A stretch of DNA of 33,732 nt from Bacillota bacterium (GTDB taxonomy: Bacteria; Bacillota; JACPQU01): positions 1 through 33,732 of the forward strand of contig JACPQU010000002.1 in the NCBI GenBank assembly GCA_016190305.1, read 5' to 3'. Numbering within the stretch: the first letter of the stretch is position 1; every line of letters begins with the position of its first letter. The position numbers and the translations under genes were made by a program. Shown here one piece after another: positions 15,032 to 22,500 of the stretch. The notes beneath the pieces are model-generated. The model was given only the letters and a program-made list of their open reading frames with translations. It did no database searches and was not told the origin of the DNA.

Positions 15032-16315
15032 TCAGACCGCGAAGGCGTTAAGCAGGCCGAGCTCACCTATGCGTGCCTCCACGACCTTCTCGTCCACGGT
15101 GAACAGCCCCTTCTGGATGATGTGTTCCCAGAGTCCGCCCGTTCCCAGGAAGGAGTACTTCTTGTACTTGCCTTCCTCTGTCCGGATCTGCTCCTGGATC
15201 CAGGCCAGGCCCTCTCCCAGGGCGGTCTGCCGCGGCATCTCCAGCAAGGGCTCTCCGAGGGCCGCCCGGGCCGCGTTGTTGCCGGCGAGGAGTCCCGTCA
15301 CCTTGGCATCCATGATCCCGACCAGGTGCCCGGTTTTTTCACCGCCGCAGAAGAGGTTCGGGCGTTCGGCCACCTGGAGGCGGTTGTCCCTGGGGGCCTG
15401 GGCCAGAAAACGGATCGACTGGCCCCGGCCGGCCGCCAGGGGCTCGACGAAGTGGATGTTTTCGAAGTGAGGGATCCGTCGAAGAACCTCGTTGTTCATG
15501 TACGGCCTGGACAGGAACTTGATGGTCCCCACGTCCACGCAGACCAGGTAGTCCTCGTACGCCTCCTTGGAGAGCCACTGCTGAGTGCGGATCTTACGGA
15601 AGTGCTCGTAATCCGCCACGATCCCTTCCGGGGCCGGCACCAGGACACAGCCCTGGTTCTTCTCCATTTCAGCCAGGAACTCGGGACTCATGGACTCCTT
15701 GGCCGCCATGCACGCGTTGGTCATCGCCCCGAACTTTCCATCGCCGCGCTTGGCCATGGTTTCCGTTACCCCGCTCTTGGCCGTGATGCTGACTCTCGGA
15801 CCGTAGTTCGGGCAGCGGAGCGAGCAAAGGACGCAACCCATTCCGTACTTCTTGCACATCCCCTCCGGACCGGCCCCTCCGGTGGCATCCACGAAGGCAT
15901 CGGCCTCGATGACCTCTCCCCCGGCGAGCTTTACCGCCTCGATCCGGTCGCCCCGCATCCGCACATCCGAAACCGTATCCTCGAAGATCAGGTGGACGCC
16001 CATATCTTTCAACTTCTGCTTTACCGCCGTCTCCGCCTTGAAGTTGTCGTAGAGGTAGCCGTGTTTCTGGTGGGGCAGGTCGACCCGGTACTTGATCGCC
16101 GACTCCACCGCTTCGAAGATCTCGTTCCCGCCGAGAGCTTTGGCCTCCAGCATGATCGTGTAGCGACCGTTGTAGGCGTTGAGCCCCCCGTGGAAGCCCA
16201 CCCCCAGCAGGGTGTTAGTCCGCTCCACCAGGACCACCTCCACCCCCCGCTTGCGGGCGCCCACGGCCGCTCCACAACCTGCCCATCCGCCTCCGGCGAC
16301 GACGACGCGTTTCAA
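15032..16315 (-). CDS. FAD-dependent oxidoreductase with four-cysteine motif (paralog 1)
   Basis: The 427-residue flavoprotein has an N-terminal dinucleotide fold, KRVVVAGGGWAGCGAAVGAR, and the acidic strand-2 end VVLVER, as in the FAD_oxidored/GidA-like group. After DATGGAGPE comes MCKKYGMGCVLCSLRCP, a C-x6-C-x2-C-x3-C-P motif that could hold an Fe-S cluster. GEKTGHLVGIMDAKVTGLLAGNNAAR near the C-terminus closes the FAD site. The start is a TTG at 16315 with AAGGGGGGG 9 nt upstream. It is about three-quarters identical by eye to the plus-strand gene at 20001 and clearly related to that at 22501. A terminator-like hairpin separates it from the importer genes. The substrate is unknown. Confidence 0.85.
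   Translation of the reverse strand: MKRVVVAGGGWAGCGAAVGARKRGVEVVLVERTNTLLGVGFHGGLNAYNGRYTIMLEAKALGGNEIFEAVESAIKYRVDLPHQKHGYLYDNFKAETAVKQKLKDMGVHLIFEDTVSDVRMRGDRIEAVKLAGGEVIEADAFVDATGGAGPEGMCKKYGMGCVLCSLRCPNYGPRVSITAKSGVTETMAKRGDGKFGAMTNACMAAKESMSPEFLAEMEKNQGCVLVPAPEGIVADYEHFRKIRTQQWLSKEAYEDYLVCVDVGTIKFLSRPYMNNEVLRRIPHFENIHFVEPLAAGRGQSIRFLAQAPRDNRLQVAERPNLFCGGEKTGHLVGIMDAKVTGLLAGNNAARAALGEPLLEMPRQTALGEGLAWIQEQIRTEEGKYKKYSFLGTGGLWEHIIQKGLFTVDEKVVEARIGELGLLNAFAV
16220..16260 (-). repeat. 41-bp perfect inverted repeat, left copy (inside flavoprotein gene 1)
   Basis: These 41 bases are identical to 20058-20098 in the opposite orientation. They encode the same part of the FAD-binding fold in the two paralogs. 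They are the longest exact match I found between the two genes. Confidence 0.85.
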
Positions 16316-16344
16316 AATCTGGGACCCCCCTTCGCCCCGTCAAG

Positions 16345-16401
16345 GGGCTGAATCAATAAAACCCGGTATCCCCGGCGAACTCAGGCCCGCGGGGATACCG
16401 G
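16345..16401 (-). terminator. Rho-independent terminator after the importer binding-protein gene
   Basis: Twelve-bp arms CCGGTATCCCCG (16363-16374) and CGGGGATACCGG (16390-16401) are followed on the minus strand by GGGTTTTATTGATT. This is the best intrinsic terminator in the window. It ends the permease-permease-binding protein transcript only about 30 nt before the flavoprotein start codon. Confidence 0.75.
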
Positions 16402-16449
16402 CAGGCTCAACCCAAAGATCCCTTCCCATTGCTGTCTATTGCTGCTTAT

Positions 16450-16494
16450 CCCATTGCCGGTAATCCCATTGCCGGTAATCCCATTGCCGGTAAT
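16450..16494. repeat. Three tandem copies of a 15-bp unit
   Basis: CCCATTGCCGGTAAT occurs three times in perfect tandem and is followed by a truncated fourth start (CCCACGG). It lies in the 3' untranslated gap just after the binding-protein gene. It has no spacers, so it is not a CRISPR array; slippage during replication is the simplest origin. Confidence 0.85.
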
Positions 16495-16533
16495 CCCACG
16501 GTTACTTCTGGACTGCTACCGACCGATCCATTG

Positions 16534-17571
16534 TTACTTCGTTCCGATCTCCTTCAGCACTTCATCCAGCAGGCTCCGATCGAAAAGCTGATCAGGTTTG
16601 GTTCCCTCGGGAAGTTGTTTCCCATTGACAAAGAACTCAGTGGTCTTCGCCTGTCCCTCCGGCTCCAGACCTCCGTTGACCGGGTAAAGCTCGTACTTGC
16701 GGTCCAGTTCGTGAAGGGCCTTCAAGACATCCTCTTCGGCACCCGGCAGGAACTTGGGCGCCTGCTCGACATAGTACTCGGGGTCTACGGCCATCCTGCG
16801 GTGCACTTCCAGGATCGCCTTGATCACTGCCTTCACATCCTTGGCATTGCTCTTGAGATAGTCGGTCCTGGCGAAGAACGGCACGGCCTGGAGCCAGGGA
16901 AGATCATCGGCGAAGGAGACGAGGACGTTGAACTCCCCGGGTTTGGCCATGCTGATCCGCACGATGTCGCCGAATTCCAGGGGCGTGGCGTCGATCTCAC
17001 CCCGCAACATCGCGTCGGCCCTGTTCTCGGAGCCCTGGATCAGCAGAACTTGCGGCTTGATGTTGGGGGCTTTCTGGGCGAAGACGATGTTGGTCATGGC
17101 GGTCGCCTGGGCGCCCGGGCTGTGATGGGCCAGCTTCTTCCCGTCCAGGGCCTCAAGTGTCTTGGTGGCCCCGCGCCCGGCCAGCACCCAGTTGTTCCGG
17201 TGCTGGAGGACGAACGCTTTCATAGGGGCTCCCTGAACGATGGCGGCATAGAGGGTCTGCCCCCCGGTGTTCCCGATATGAGCATCTCCCCGGAGAACCG
17301 CCTCCACGCCCAGTTCGGTCTTGGCGAAGAACTTGGGCACCACCTCGTAACCCTGCGCCCGCATGAGCTCCCAGGCAAGCAGGGACGGCACATCGCCGTT
17401 ATCCGCCACCGATGGGTACGAGACGATGATCTTCTTCAACTGGCCTTGTTTACCGGTTGTCTGTTTCTTGCACGCGGTCAGACCGACTCCGACCAAGAGT
17501 AAACCAACGATGAGCAGGATGAGCAACCTGGAACCGGTGAAACCCGATCGCTGAGCGCTTCTGCCGAACAA
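16534..17571 (-). CDS. ABC transporter substrate-binding lipoprotein, NrtA/SsuA/TauA (NMT1-like) family
   Basis: The 345-residue lipoprotein has a signal ending GVGLTAC (Cys about 34). The mature part has the family opening IIVSYPSVADNGDVPSLLAWE, then ELGVEAVLRGDAHIGNTGGQ and DGKKLAHHSPGAQATAMTN. Family members bring nitrate, sulfonates, taurine, thiamine precursors or small aromatic acids to an SsuBC-type permease, and the ligand cannot be told here. The start is a TTG at 17571 with GAGGGG about 9 nt upstream. It is the third gene after two permeases and ends at an intrinsic terminator. No ABC ATPase gene is present in the window. Confidence 0.88.
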   Translation of the reverse strand: MFGRSAQRSGFTGSRLLILLIVGLLLVGVGLTACKKQTTGKQGQLKKIIVSYPSVADNGDVPSLLAWELMRAQGYEVVPKFFAKTELGVEAVLRGDAHIGNTGGQTLYAAIVQGAPMKAFVLQHRNNWVLAGRGATKTLEALDGKKLAHHSPGAQATAMTNIVFAQKAPNIKPQVLLIQGSENRADAMLRGEIDATPLEFGDIVRISMAKPGEFNVLVSFADDLPWLQAVPFFARTDYLKSNAKDVKAVIKAILEVHRRMAVDPEYYVEQAPKFLPGAEEDVLKALHELDRKYELYPVNGGLEPEGQAKTTEFFVNGKQLPEGTKPDQLFDRSLLDEVLKEIGTK

Positions 17572-17712
17572 TCGCGATCACCCCTCAGCAGTTAGTTTCT
17601 TGCCAATCTCTTCAAGCCTGACGACGGCCGGTGATCACCACACCCCCTTTGAACCTGCTCCCTTTGCTCCCTCCAGATTCCGCTGTTCAAATTCGTTGAT
17701 CGGCGGCGCGGC

Positions 17713-18510
17713 TCACTTGTCCCACGGCGCCAGGCGGCGATGTCCGAACCTGATCAGAGATGTGAACACCAGGGCCACGACCGTGATCGTCGCGATGATG
17801 GCGAAGAGGTACTCGCCGTTGAAGGTGTTTCCGTAGTGCATGACCATCGCGCCCAGCCCGACGACGGTGATCAGCATCTCTCCGTTGACCATCCCCTTGA
17901 TCGCCCTGCCCACACCCATCCGGATTCCGGCCATGATCAAGGGAAGGGCTCCCAGAAGCCTGATCTTCCAGAAAAGCTGCCCCTCGCTGGCCCCGAATGA
18001 GACGGCCATTTCCACCAACGCGGGATCCAGGTATCGAATCCCCGTGAAGGTATTCACCACGATCACCCAGAAGGCGAAGAGAAAGGTGACGGCCACCCTG
18101 GTGGCGTCACCAAGGCCGAAGAGAATGATCAGCAACGGGATGAAGGCGAGCATGGGAGCTGACATCCCGAGGTTGATCCAGAAATCCAAGGCATCTTCAA
18201 TCAACTGGTAGCGGGCCATCAGGGCCCCCAGGAGGATTCCGACGAATACGGCCAGGAAAAATCCTGCTGCGAAATAGCCCAGGCTCACCACGATATGAGG
18301 TCCCAGCTTACCCGAAAGGATCAGGTCGAACCAGGCCTTGACCGCTCCGGAAACCGTTGGGATGATCACGGAGATCTTCAACCGGCCGAGGATCTCCCAA
18401 AGGAGCACCGCACCGCCAAGGGCCGCCAGACGCGGGCCGAAAACAGTGAGGAATCCCCGTTTCCGGGATCGCACCGCTCCCACGAGAGGACTTGCCAGAT
18501 CGCCGTTCAT
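17713..18510 (-). CDS. ABC transporter permease (SsuC/NrtB family), second copy
   Basis: The 265-residue membrane protein has about six transmembrane segments. The EAA-type loop lies around MAVSFGASEGQLFWKIRLLGALPLIMAGIRMGVGRA, where the coupling helix would touch an ATPase. VVLVFTSLIRFGHRRLAPW at the C-terminus is typical of SsuC/TauC. The ATG at 18510 has AAGGGGG 7 nt upstream. It lies 12 nt after a related permease gene, so the two could form a heterodimeric channel. The 141-nt gap to the binding-protein gene holds no ORF. Confidence 0.9.
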   Translation of the reverse strand: MNGDLASPLVGAVRSRKRGFLTVFGPRLAALGGAVLLWEILGRLKISVIIPTVSGAVKAWFDLILSGKLGPHIVVSLGYFAAGFFLAVFVGILLGALMARYQLIEDALDFWINLGMSAPMLAFIPLLIILFGLGDATRVAVTFLFAFWVIVVNTFTGIRYLDPALVEMAVSFGASEGQLFWKIRLLGALPLIMAGIRMGVGRAIKGMVNGEMLITVVGLGAMVMHYGNTFNGEYLFAIIATITVVALVFTSLIRFGHRRLAPWDK

Positions 18511-18522
18511 CAGTTCACCCCC

Positions 18523-19329
18523 TTAATCCACGACGTTGATCTGGGTCCAGGTGATCAATCTTTTCTCAACCCTTTTCATCAGGGCCATGACCACCGCCGC
18601 CAGTCCGATGACGGTGATCAGGGTGGCGAAGGTGTAATGAGGTTTGAAAAGACCTGCGTACTCCAGGAGAAGGTAACCCAGTCCAACGGCTGTGACCAGC
18701 ATTTCCCCGGCAATCATCCCCACAAACGCTCTGCCGATCCCCAGCCGGATTCCGGCGACAATCGCCGGCGAGGCCCCCGGCAGAAGCACCTTGCGGAACA
18801 ACTGTGGATTGCTGGCTCCGAAGGAACGGGCCATCAGGATCAGGTCGTTGCTCACGGTCTGCACCCCGGTGGTGACATTGACCATAATAATCACGACCGC
18901 GAAGAGAAAAACGATCACGATGCGGGAAGCGAGGTTCAAGCCCAGAACCGCGATCACCACCGGCGCAACGGCCATCATCGGCAGCACCAGGAGAATGCTG
19001 ATGTATACATCAAAAGCCTGTTCCAGCTTCCTGAACCATCCGAGGGCCAAGCCCACGGTGCAGCCAAGCAGGATGGCGATGAGCAGTCCGGAAATCAGCG
19101 AAATCCCGCTGATCAGCAAGGCCATCGGGAGCCGCCCGCTCGCCATCAGTTCCACCCAGGCGGAGGCGGTACGGGTAAAGGTCGGAATGCTGAGGCTGTC
19201 CGAGGCTCGGCCTACCATTTCCCAGATGAGGATAACGGCCGCGATCGACACCCCCCTTACGAGCCCGGGGCGACGCTTGGAACTCCGGCGTGACTTCCAT
19301 GTCGGATAGGTAAGCTCGGGTACAGGCAT
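18523..19329 (-). CDS. ABC transporter permease (SsuC/NrtB family), first copy
   Basis: The 268-residue permease has the same architecture as its downstream neighbour, with the EAA loop in MARSFGASNPQLFRKVLLPGASPAIVAGIRLGIGRAF. ALMKRVEKRLITW ends it. GGAGGG stands 6 nt before the ATG at 19329. It is the first structural gene of the importer operon, preceded by a long leader with an upstream ORF and a C-rich segment. Two different permeases without an adjacent ATPase suggest the energising subunit is encoded elsewhere or shared. Confidence 0.9.
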   Translation of the reverse strand: MPVPELTYPTWKSRRSSKRRPGLVRGVSIAAVILIWEMVGRASDSLSIPTFTRTASAWVELMASGRLPMALLISGISLISGLLIAILLGCTVGLALGWFRKLEQAFDVYISILLVLPMMAVAPVVIAVLGLNLASRIVIVFLFAVVIIMVNVTTGVQTVSNDLILMARSFGASNPQLFRKVLLPGASPAIVAGIRLGIGRAFVGMIAGEMLVTAVGLGYLLLEYAGLFKPHYTFATLITVIGLAAVVMALMKRVEKRLITWTQINVVD

Positions 19330-19653
19330 TTGAAACCCTCCTGCAGTTCGGCGCTGTCAGATGAGCGTTGCGGGTCTGGATGATTGCTTGAGCGCCCGGA
19401 TCGTCGTTTTGGAGATCAGAGATTTGAGATCAGACAATTAAGTGAAACCGGCTTTGGTTGGACGGTTACGGTCCTTGGTTTTCATTAAATGTTGGTTCGG
19501 TTGGCGGCCGGCGGTCCGTTGGGCGGTGGTTGGGTGGCTGGTGGTTGAGTGGCCGGTTGGTTGTGGTTGGTACTTGGTGGTGTGATGTGTTGATGGGTTG
19601 ATAAGTTGGGATAAGAGGATTGGTTGGTGGGCGGATGGGTGCTTCGGATAGGG
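19330..19653 (-). promoter_or_regulatory. C-rich, G-poor leader segment (candidate Rho-dependent attenuator)
   Basis: On the minus (transcript) strand, the 93 nt right after the upstream ORF (19561-19653) contain 43 C and only 4 G. The strand stays C/A-rich to about 19500. Such long, unstructured C>G stretches are the known form of Rho utilisation sites. The remaining bases to 19329 carry the permease ribosome site and nothing else I recognise. Rho regulation is an inference from composition and position. Confidence 0.5.
19555..19570 (+). other. Two-tier G-quadruplex-capable sequence
   Basis: GGTTGGTTGTGGTTGG on the plus strand differs from the thrombin-binding aptamer, a well-known two-tetrad antiparallel quadruplex, only by one extra T in the central loop. 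It sits in the G/T-rich strand opposite the C-rich leader, so it would form in DNA rather than in the operon mRNA. Confidence 0.45.
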
Positions 19654-19713
19654 TTAGTCGATTGATGTGTAGATCACAACAGTAATTTGGTGCCGTATCG
19701 GCAGCCTGGTCAT
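19654..19713 (-). CDS. 19-residue upstream ORF (putative leader peptide) of the importer operon
   Basis: This ORF is too short for the track. A perfect Shine-Dalgarno AAGGAGG stands 5 nt before an ATG at 19713, and the frame reads MTRLPIRHQITVVIYTSID then TAA. It lies in the same direction as, and about 325 nt upstream of, the first permease gene, downstream of a plausible promoter. The 93 nt after its stop are almost free of G, as expected when translation of a leader controls Rho loading. No run of one amino acid points to a particular effector. The strong ribosome site makes translation likely; the regulatory role is inferred. Confidence 0.55.
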   Translation of the reverse strand: MTRLPIRHQITVVIYTSID

Positions 19714-19827
19714 ATTACCCTCCTTCCCCTTTTTTTCCGGACCACATGTCCTCGTAAAGGTGAGTGCATACACCTTCCATTACAAAGGATGCTTCCTGGT
19801 AGACGTAGGACCGGACTGGGGGTAACA

Positions 19828-19855
19828 ACTATATCTTTAATTTAAAGACCTTCAA
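19828..19855 (-). promoter_or_regulatory. Candidate promoter for the importer operon
   Basis: TTGAAG (19850-19855), 16 nt, then TATAGT (19828-19833) on the minus strand. Transcription from here would give a leader of about 490 nt containing the upstream ORF. I saw no recognised riboswitch in it, nor a convincing plus-strand promoter for the divergent flavoprotein gene. Confidence 0.45.
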
Positions 19856-20000
19856 CGCATTTACGTATTCTCCTCCCGCTTCGGGCAATTGCGATGAAAG
19901 AGGATCGCCTCGGTTTGGAAGCGAAAACGCTAGAACTGGCTGGAATCTACCCGGCTGACTAGAAAATGGGCCGGGTTCGACGGCCCCGGGGGGTCGAAAC

Positions 20001-21284
20001 TTGAAGAGGGTCGTAGTCGTCGGCGGTGGCTGGGCAGGATGCGGAGCGTCTGTCGGAGCCCGCAAGCGGGGGGTGGAGGTGGTCCTGGTGGAGCGGACCA
20101 GCAACCTCCTGGGTGTCGGATTTCACGGGGGAATGCACGCATATAACGGCCGGCACACCATCATGCTCGAGGCCAAGGCCCTTGGCGGAACCGAGATCTT
20201 CGAGGCGGTGGAGTCGGCTTTCAAGTACCGGGTCGATCTCCCTCATCAGAAGTATGGATATCTTTATGATAACTTCAAGGCCGAGGGGGCCGTCCGGCGG
20301 ATGCTGGAGAGGATGGGGGTGCACGTCCACTTCGAACGGACCGTTACCGACGCCTTGATGCAAGGTGAAAGGATCCGGGCGGTCAAGCTCAACAACGGTG
20401 AAATCATCGAGGGGGATGCCTTCGTTGACGCCACGGGAGGCGCGGGCCCGGAACGCCTCTGCAAAGAATACGGCCGGGGATGTGTCCTTTGCATCCTCAG
20501 GTGCCCTCACTACGGCCCGAGGATCAGCCTGACCGCCAAGACCGGGGTGAAAGAAACGATGGCCCGGCGTGGAGATGGGAAATTCGGCGGGATGTCCAAC
20601 TCCTGCGCCGTGGATCGGGAGTCGGTCACCCCCGAGTTCCTGGAGGAGATGAAGAACAAAAACGGTTGTGTCCTGGTCCCGGCTCCCGAGGGCATCGCCG
20701 AGGATTACGGCTACTTCAAGAAGGTCCGCACCCAGCAGTACTATTCCCAGGACGAATACGAGACGTACCTGGTCACGGTGGATGTCGGGGCGATCAAGTT
20801 CGTCTCGCGCCCATATGTGAATTACCAGGTCCTCCGGGAAATCCCGGCTTTCCGTAACGCCCATTTCGTGGATCCGATCGTCGGCGGCCGCGGCCAGGCG
20901 ATCCGCTTCCTGGCCCAGGCTCCCAGGTTGAACACCCTTCAGGTCAAGGAACGCCCCAATCTTTTCTGCGCCGGGGAAAAGGCCGGATACCTGGTGGGGA
21001 TCATGGACGCCAAGGTTACCGGTCTCCTCGCCGGGAACAATGCGGCCCGGGTGGCCTTGGGAGACCCGGTGCTGGAACTGCCCCGGCGGACCGCCCTGGG
21101 AGAGGGTCTCGCCTGGATCAATGAGGAGATCCAAACCGAGGCGGGCCAGTACAAGAAATACTCATTCGTGGGCACGGGCGGGCTCTATCAGCACCTGATC
21201 GATCAAGGACTCTTCACCGTGGATCCCAAGGTGGTCGAGGAGCGGTTGGGAGAGCACGGTTTGCTGAACGCCTTCACGGCCTGA
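20001..21284 (+). CDS. FAD-dependent oxidoreductase with four-cysteine motif (paralog 2)
   Basis: The 427-residue flavoprotein is identical in length to the gene at 15032-16315 and about three-quarters identical in sequence. It has KRVVVVGGGWAGCGASVG at the N-terminus, DATGGAGPE, then LCKEYGRGCVLCILRCP (C-x6-C-x2-C-x3-C-P). GEKAGYLVGIMDAKVTGLL lies near the C-terminal FAD contact. The start is a TTG at 20001 with GGGGGG 7 nt upstream. It is one of only three plus-strand genes in the window and is divergent from the importer operon. It ends six bases from the convergent dihydroorotate-dehydrogenase-like gene. Function unknown; probable redox enzyme acting on the imported compound. Confidence 0.85.
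   Translation: MKRVVVVGGGWAGCGASVGARKRGVEVVLVERTSNLLGVGFHGGMHAYNGRHTIMLEAKALGGTEIFEAVESAFKYRVDLPHQKYGYLYDNFKAEGAVRRMLERMGVHVHFERTVTDALMQGERIRAVKLNNGEIIEGDAFVDATGGAGPERLCKEYGRGCVLCILRCPHYGPRISLTAKTGVKETMARRGDGKFGGMSNSCAVDRESVTPEFLEEMKNKNGCVLVPAPEGIAEDYGYFKKVRTQQYYSQDEYETYLVTVDVGAIKFVSRPYVNYQVLREIPAFRNAHFVDPIVGGRGQAIRFLAQAPRLNTLQVKERPNLFCAGEKAGYLVGIMDAKVTGLLAGNNAARVALGDPVLELPRRTALGEGLAWINEEIQTEAGQYKKYSFVGTGGLYQHLIDQGLFTVDPKVVEERLGEHGLLNAFTA
20058..20098 (+). repeat. 41-bp perfect inverted repeat, right copy (inside flavoprotein gene 2)
   Basis: Exact reverse complement of 16220-16260. The two copies face each other across the importer operon, 3.8 kb apart. Confidence 0.85.
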
Positions 21285-21290
21285 GGGAGA

Positions 21291-22370
21291 TCAGCCTCCC
21301 GACATGCGCCGTTCCGCTGGCGGGGAAAGCTGCGAACCCCTCAGCTCGGCGACGGTCACCCCCGCCCGCTCCAGGAGGGCCAGAAGTTCGCGGTTGATCT
21401 GGTATGCGACCCGCCAACCCTGGTAGACCAGGGCGGTGACCAACTCGACACAATCGGCGCCTGCGGCGATGGCCCGGAAAGCATCCCTGCCGGAAAATAT
21501 GCCTCCCAGGGACTTGATCGCCAACCGGGCGCCGGTGACCTCGTAGAGTTCCCGGATAAAAGTCAGGTTGCGCTCCATGGTCGGCCTGCCGGAGATATTC
21601 CCTTCGCCCAGAGAGATCCGTCTTTCCGCCTGCAGGAATGAACCGGGCATGGTCACCCCGGACACCCCGTGGCGAAGGCAGACCCGGGCCAGTTCGAGCC
21701 GGCTTTCCCGCTGCTCGGGAGAAGCGTAGCTCCTGATCTTGACGAAGATCCCCTTGTCTCCACGTCGTTTCCCGATTTCCCGGAGCAGGAGATCCAGGTT
21801 CGCGGGGTCGAGGAAGTTCACACCCTCTCCCCGGGTGTTTGGACAGTGCAGGCTCAACTCAATGACATCGGTCAGGGGTTCCAGAACCTCGAAGCAACGA
21901 AGATATTCCTCCACGGTCATCCCCTGGATGTTAAGAATGAGGCCGGAGAAACCGGGCTTGCGGTTGGAAACGAACCTGCTGATCCTGCCTGCGCAATCCT
22001 CGACCCCCTTGCTGGGCAATCCCAGGCAGTTGATCAGGGCCTCCTGGGACGGGTATCGAAATATTCGGGGATGCCGGTTACCCGGCCGATATCCCGGCAG
22101 GATCGAGCCGATCACCAGGTATCCGAAACCCAGCCTGGACAGTCCGGGGAGATATTCGCCGTCCTTGTCGAATCCGGCGCCCAGGCCCACCGGGTTGGCC
22201 AGCTTTAACCTTCCTATCTTCACCTCCAGCCTGGGATCGCTCACCTCCAGGCGGTTGCCGAGGGTCTTCCATGGCCGCTCCCATCCCAGCGCGGTTCCGG
22301 CCAGCCTATGAGCGCTCTCCGCCGGGAGGCGGAAGAGCGCCGGACGCAACGCGCCGCGGTACAGATTCAT
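21291..22370 (-). CDS. Dihydroorotate dehydrogenase-like flavoprotein (class 2 scaffold, altered active site)
   Basis: The 359-residue protein has the FMN-binding TIM-barrel features of class 2 PyrD. LPAESAHRLAG lies in the N-terminal helical region, then NPVGLGAGFDKDGEYLPGL (about 59-77), PGNRHPRIFRYPSQEALIN and SLGGIFSGRDAFRAIAAGAD. Changes from PyrD are clear. The catalytic-base position in LHCPNT (C176) is the class 1 Cys, not the class 2 Ser. GFNN is replaced by GLPS. The orotate-contacting NTT is replaced by MPGS (about 241-244). It may therefore oxidise or reduce a different compound. The ATG at 22370 has GGGGGG 6 nt upstream. It follows flavoprotein 3 in the same direction after 130 nt. 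Confidence 0.8.
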   Translation of the reverse strand: MNLYRGALRPALFRLPAESAHRLAGTALGWERPWKTLGNRLEVSDPRLEVKIGRLKLANPVGLGAGFDKDGEYLPGLSRLGFGYLVIGSILPGYRPGNRHPRIFRYPSQEALINCLGLPSKGVEDCAGRISRFVSNRKPGFSGLILNIQGMTVEEYLRCFEVLEPLTDVIELSLHCPNTRGEGVNFLDPANLDLLLREIGKRRGDKGIFVKIRSYASPEQRESRLELARVCLRHGVSGVTMPGSFLQAERRISLGEGNISGRPTMERNLTFIRELYEVTGARLAIKSLGGIFSGRDAFRAIAAGADCVELVTALVYQGWRVAYQINRELLALLERAGVTVAELRGSQLSPPAERRMSGG

Positions 22371-22500
22371 CCGGTTCCCCCCTTCCCGCCGATCAAGCAA
22401 TCGTGAAGACGCCAAAACAGGGTCACGCATTTCGGATCAGCATTCTATAGTCGATACGGCAGAGTTTTGTTAGCCGGTACCTTTTTAACAGATTGGATAT

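Noticed and set aside
15122-16351. 409-residue plus-strand ORF
   Set aside because: Antisense shadow of flavoprotein gene 1; the similar 391-residue shadow opposite flavoprotein gene 2 (19959-21134) confirms it follows from the paralogy.
16450-16494. CRISPR array
   Set aside because: The 15-bp units are directly adjacent with no spacers and no cas genes nearby.
18295-19293. 332-residue plus-strand ORF
   Set aside because: Antisense to two clear permease genes and rich in H, D, G and R without any motif.
19741-19827. Riboswitch in the importer leader
   Set aside because: Small inverted pairs exist (for example GGTG/CACC), but no known aptamer core was recognised.
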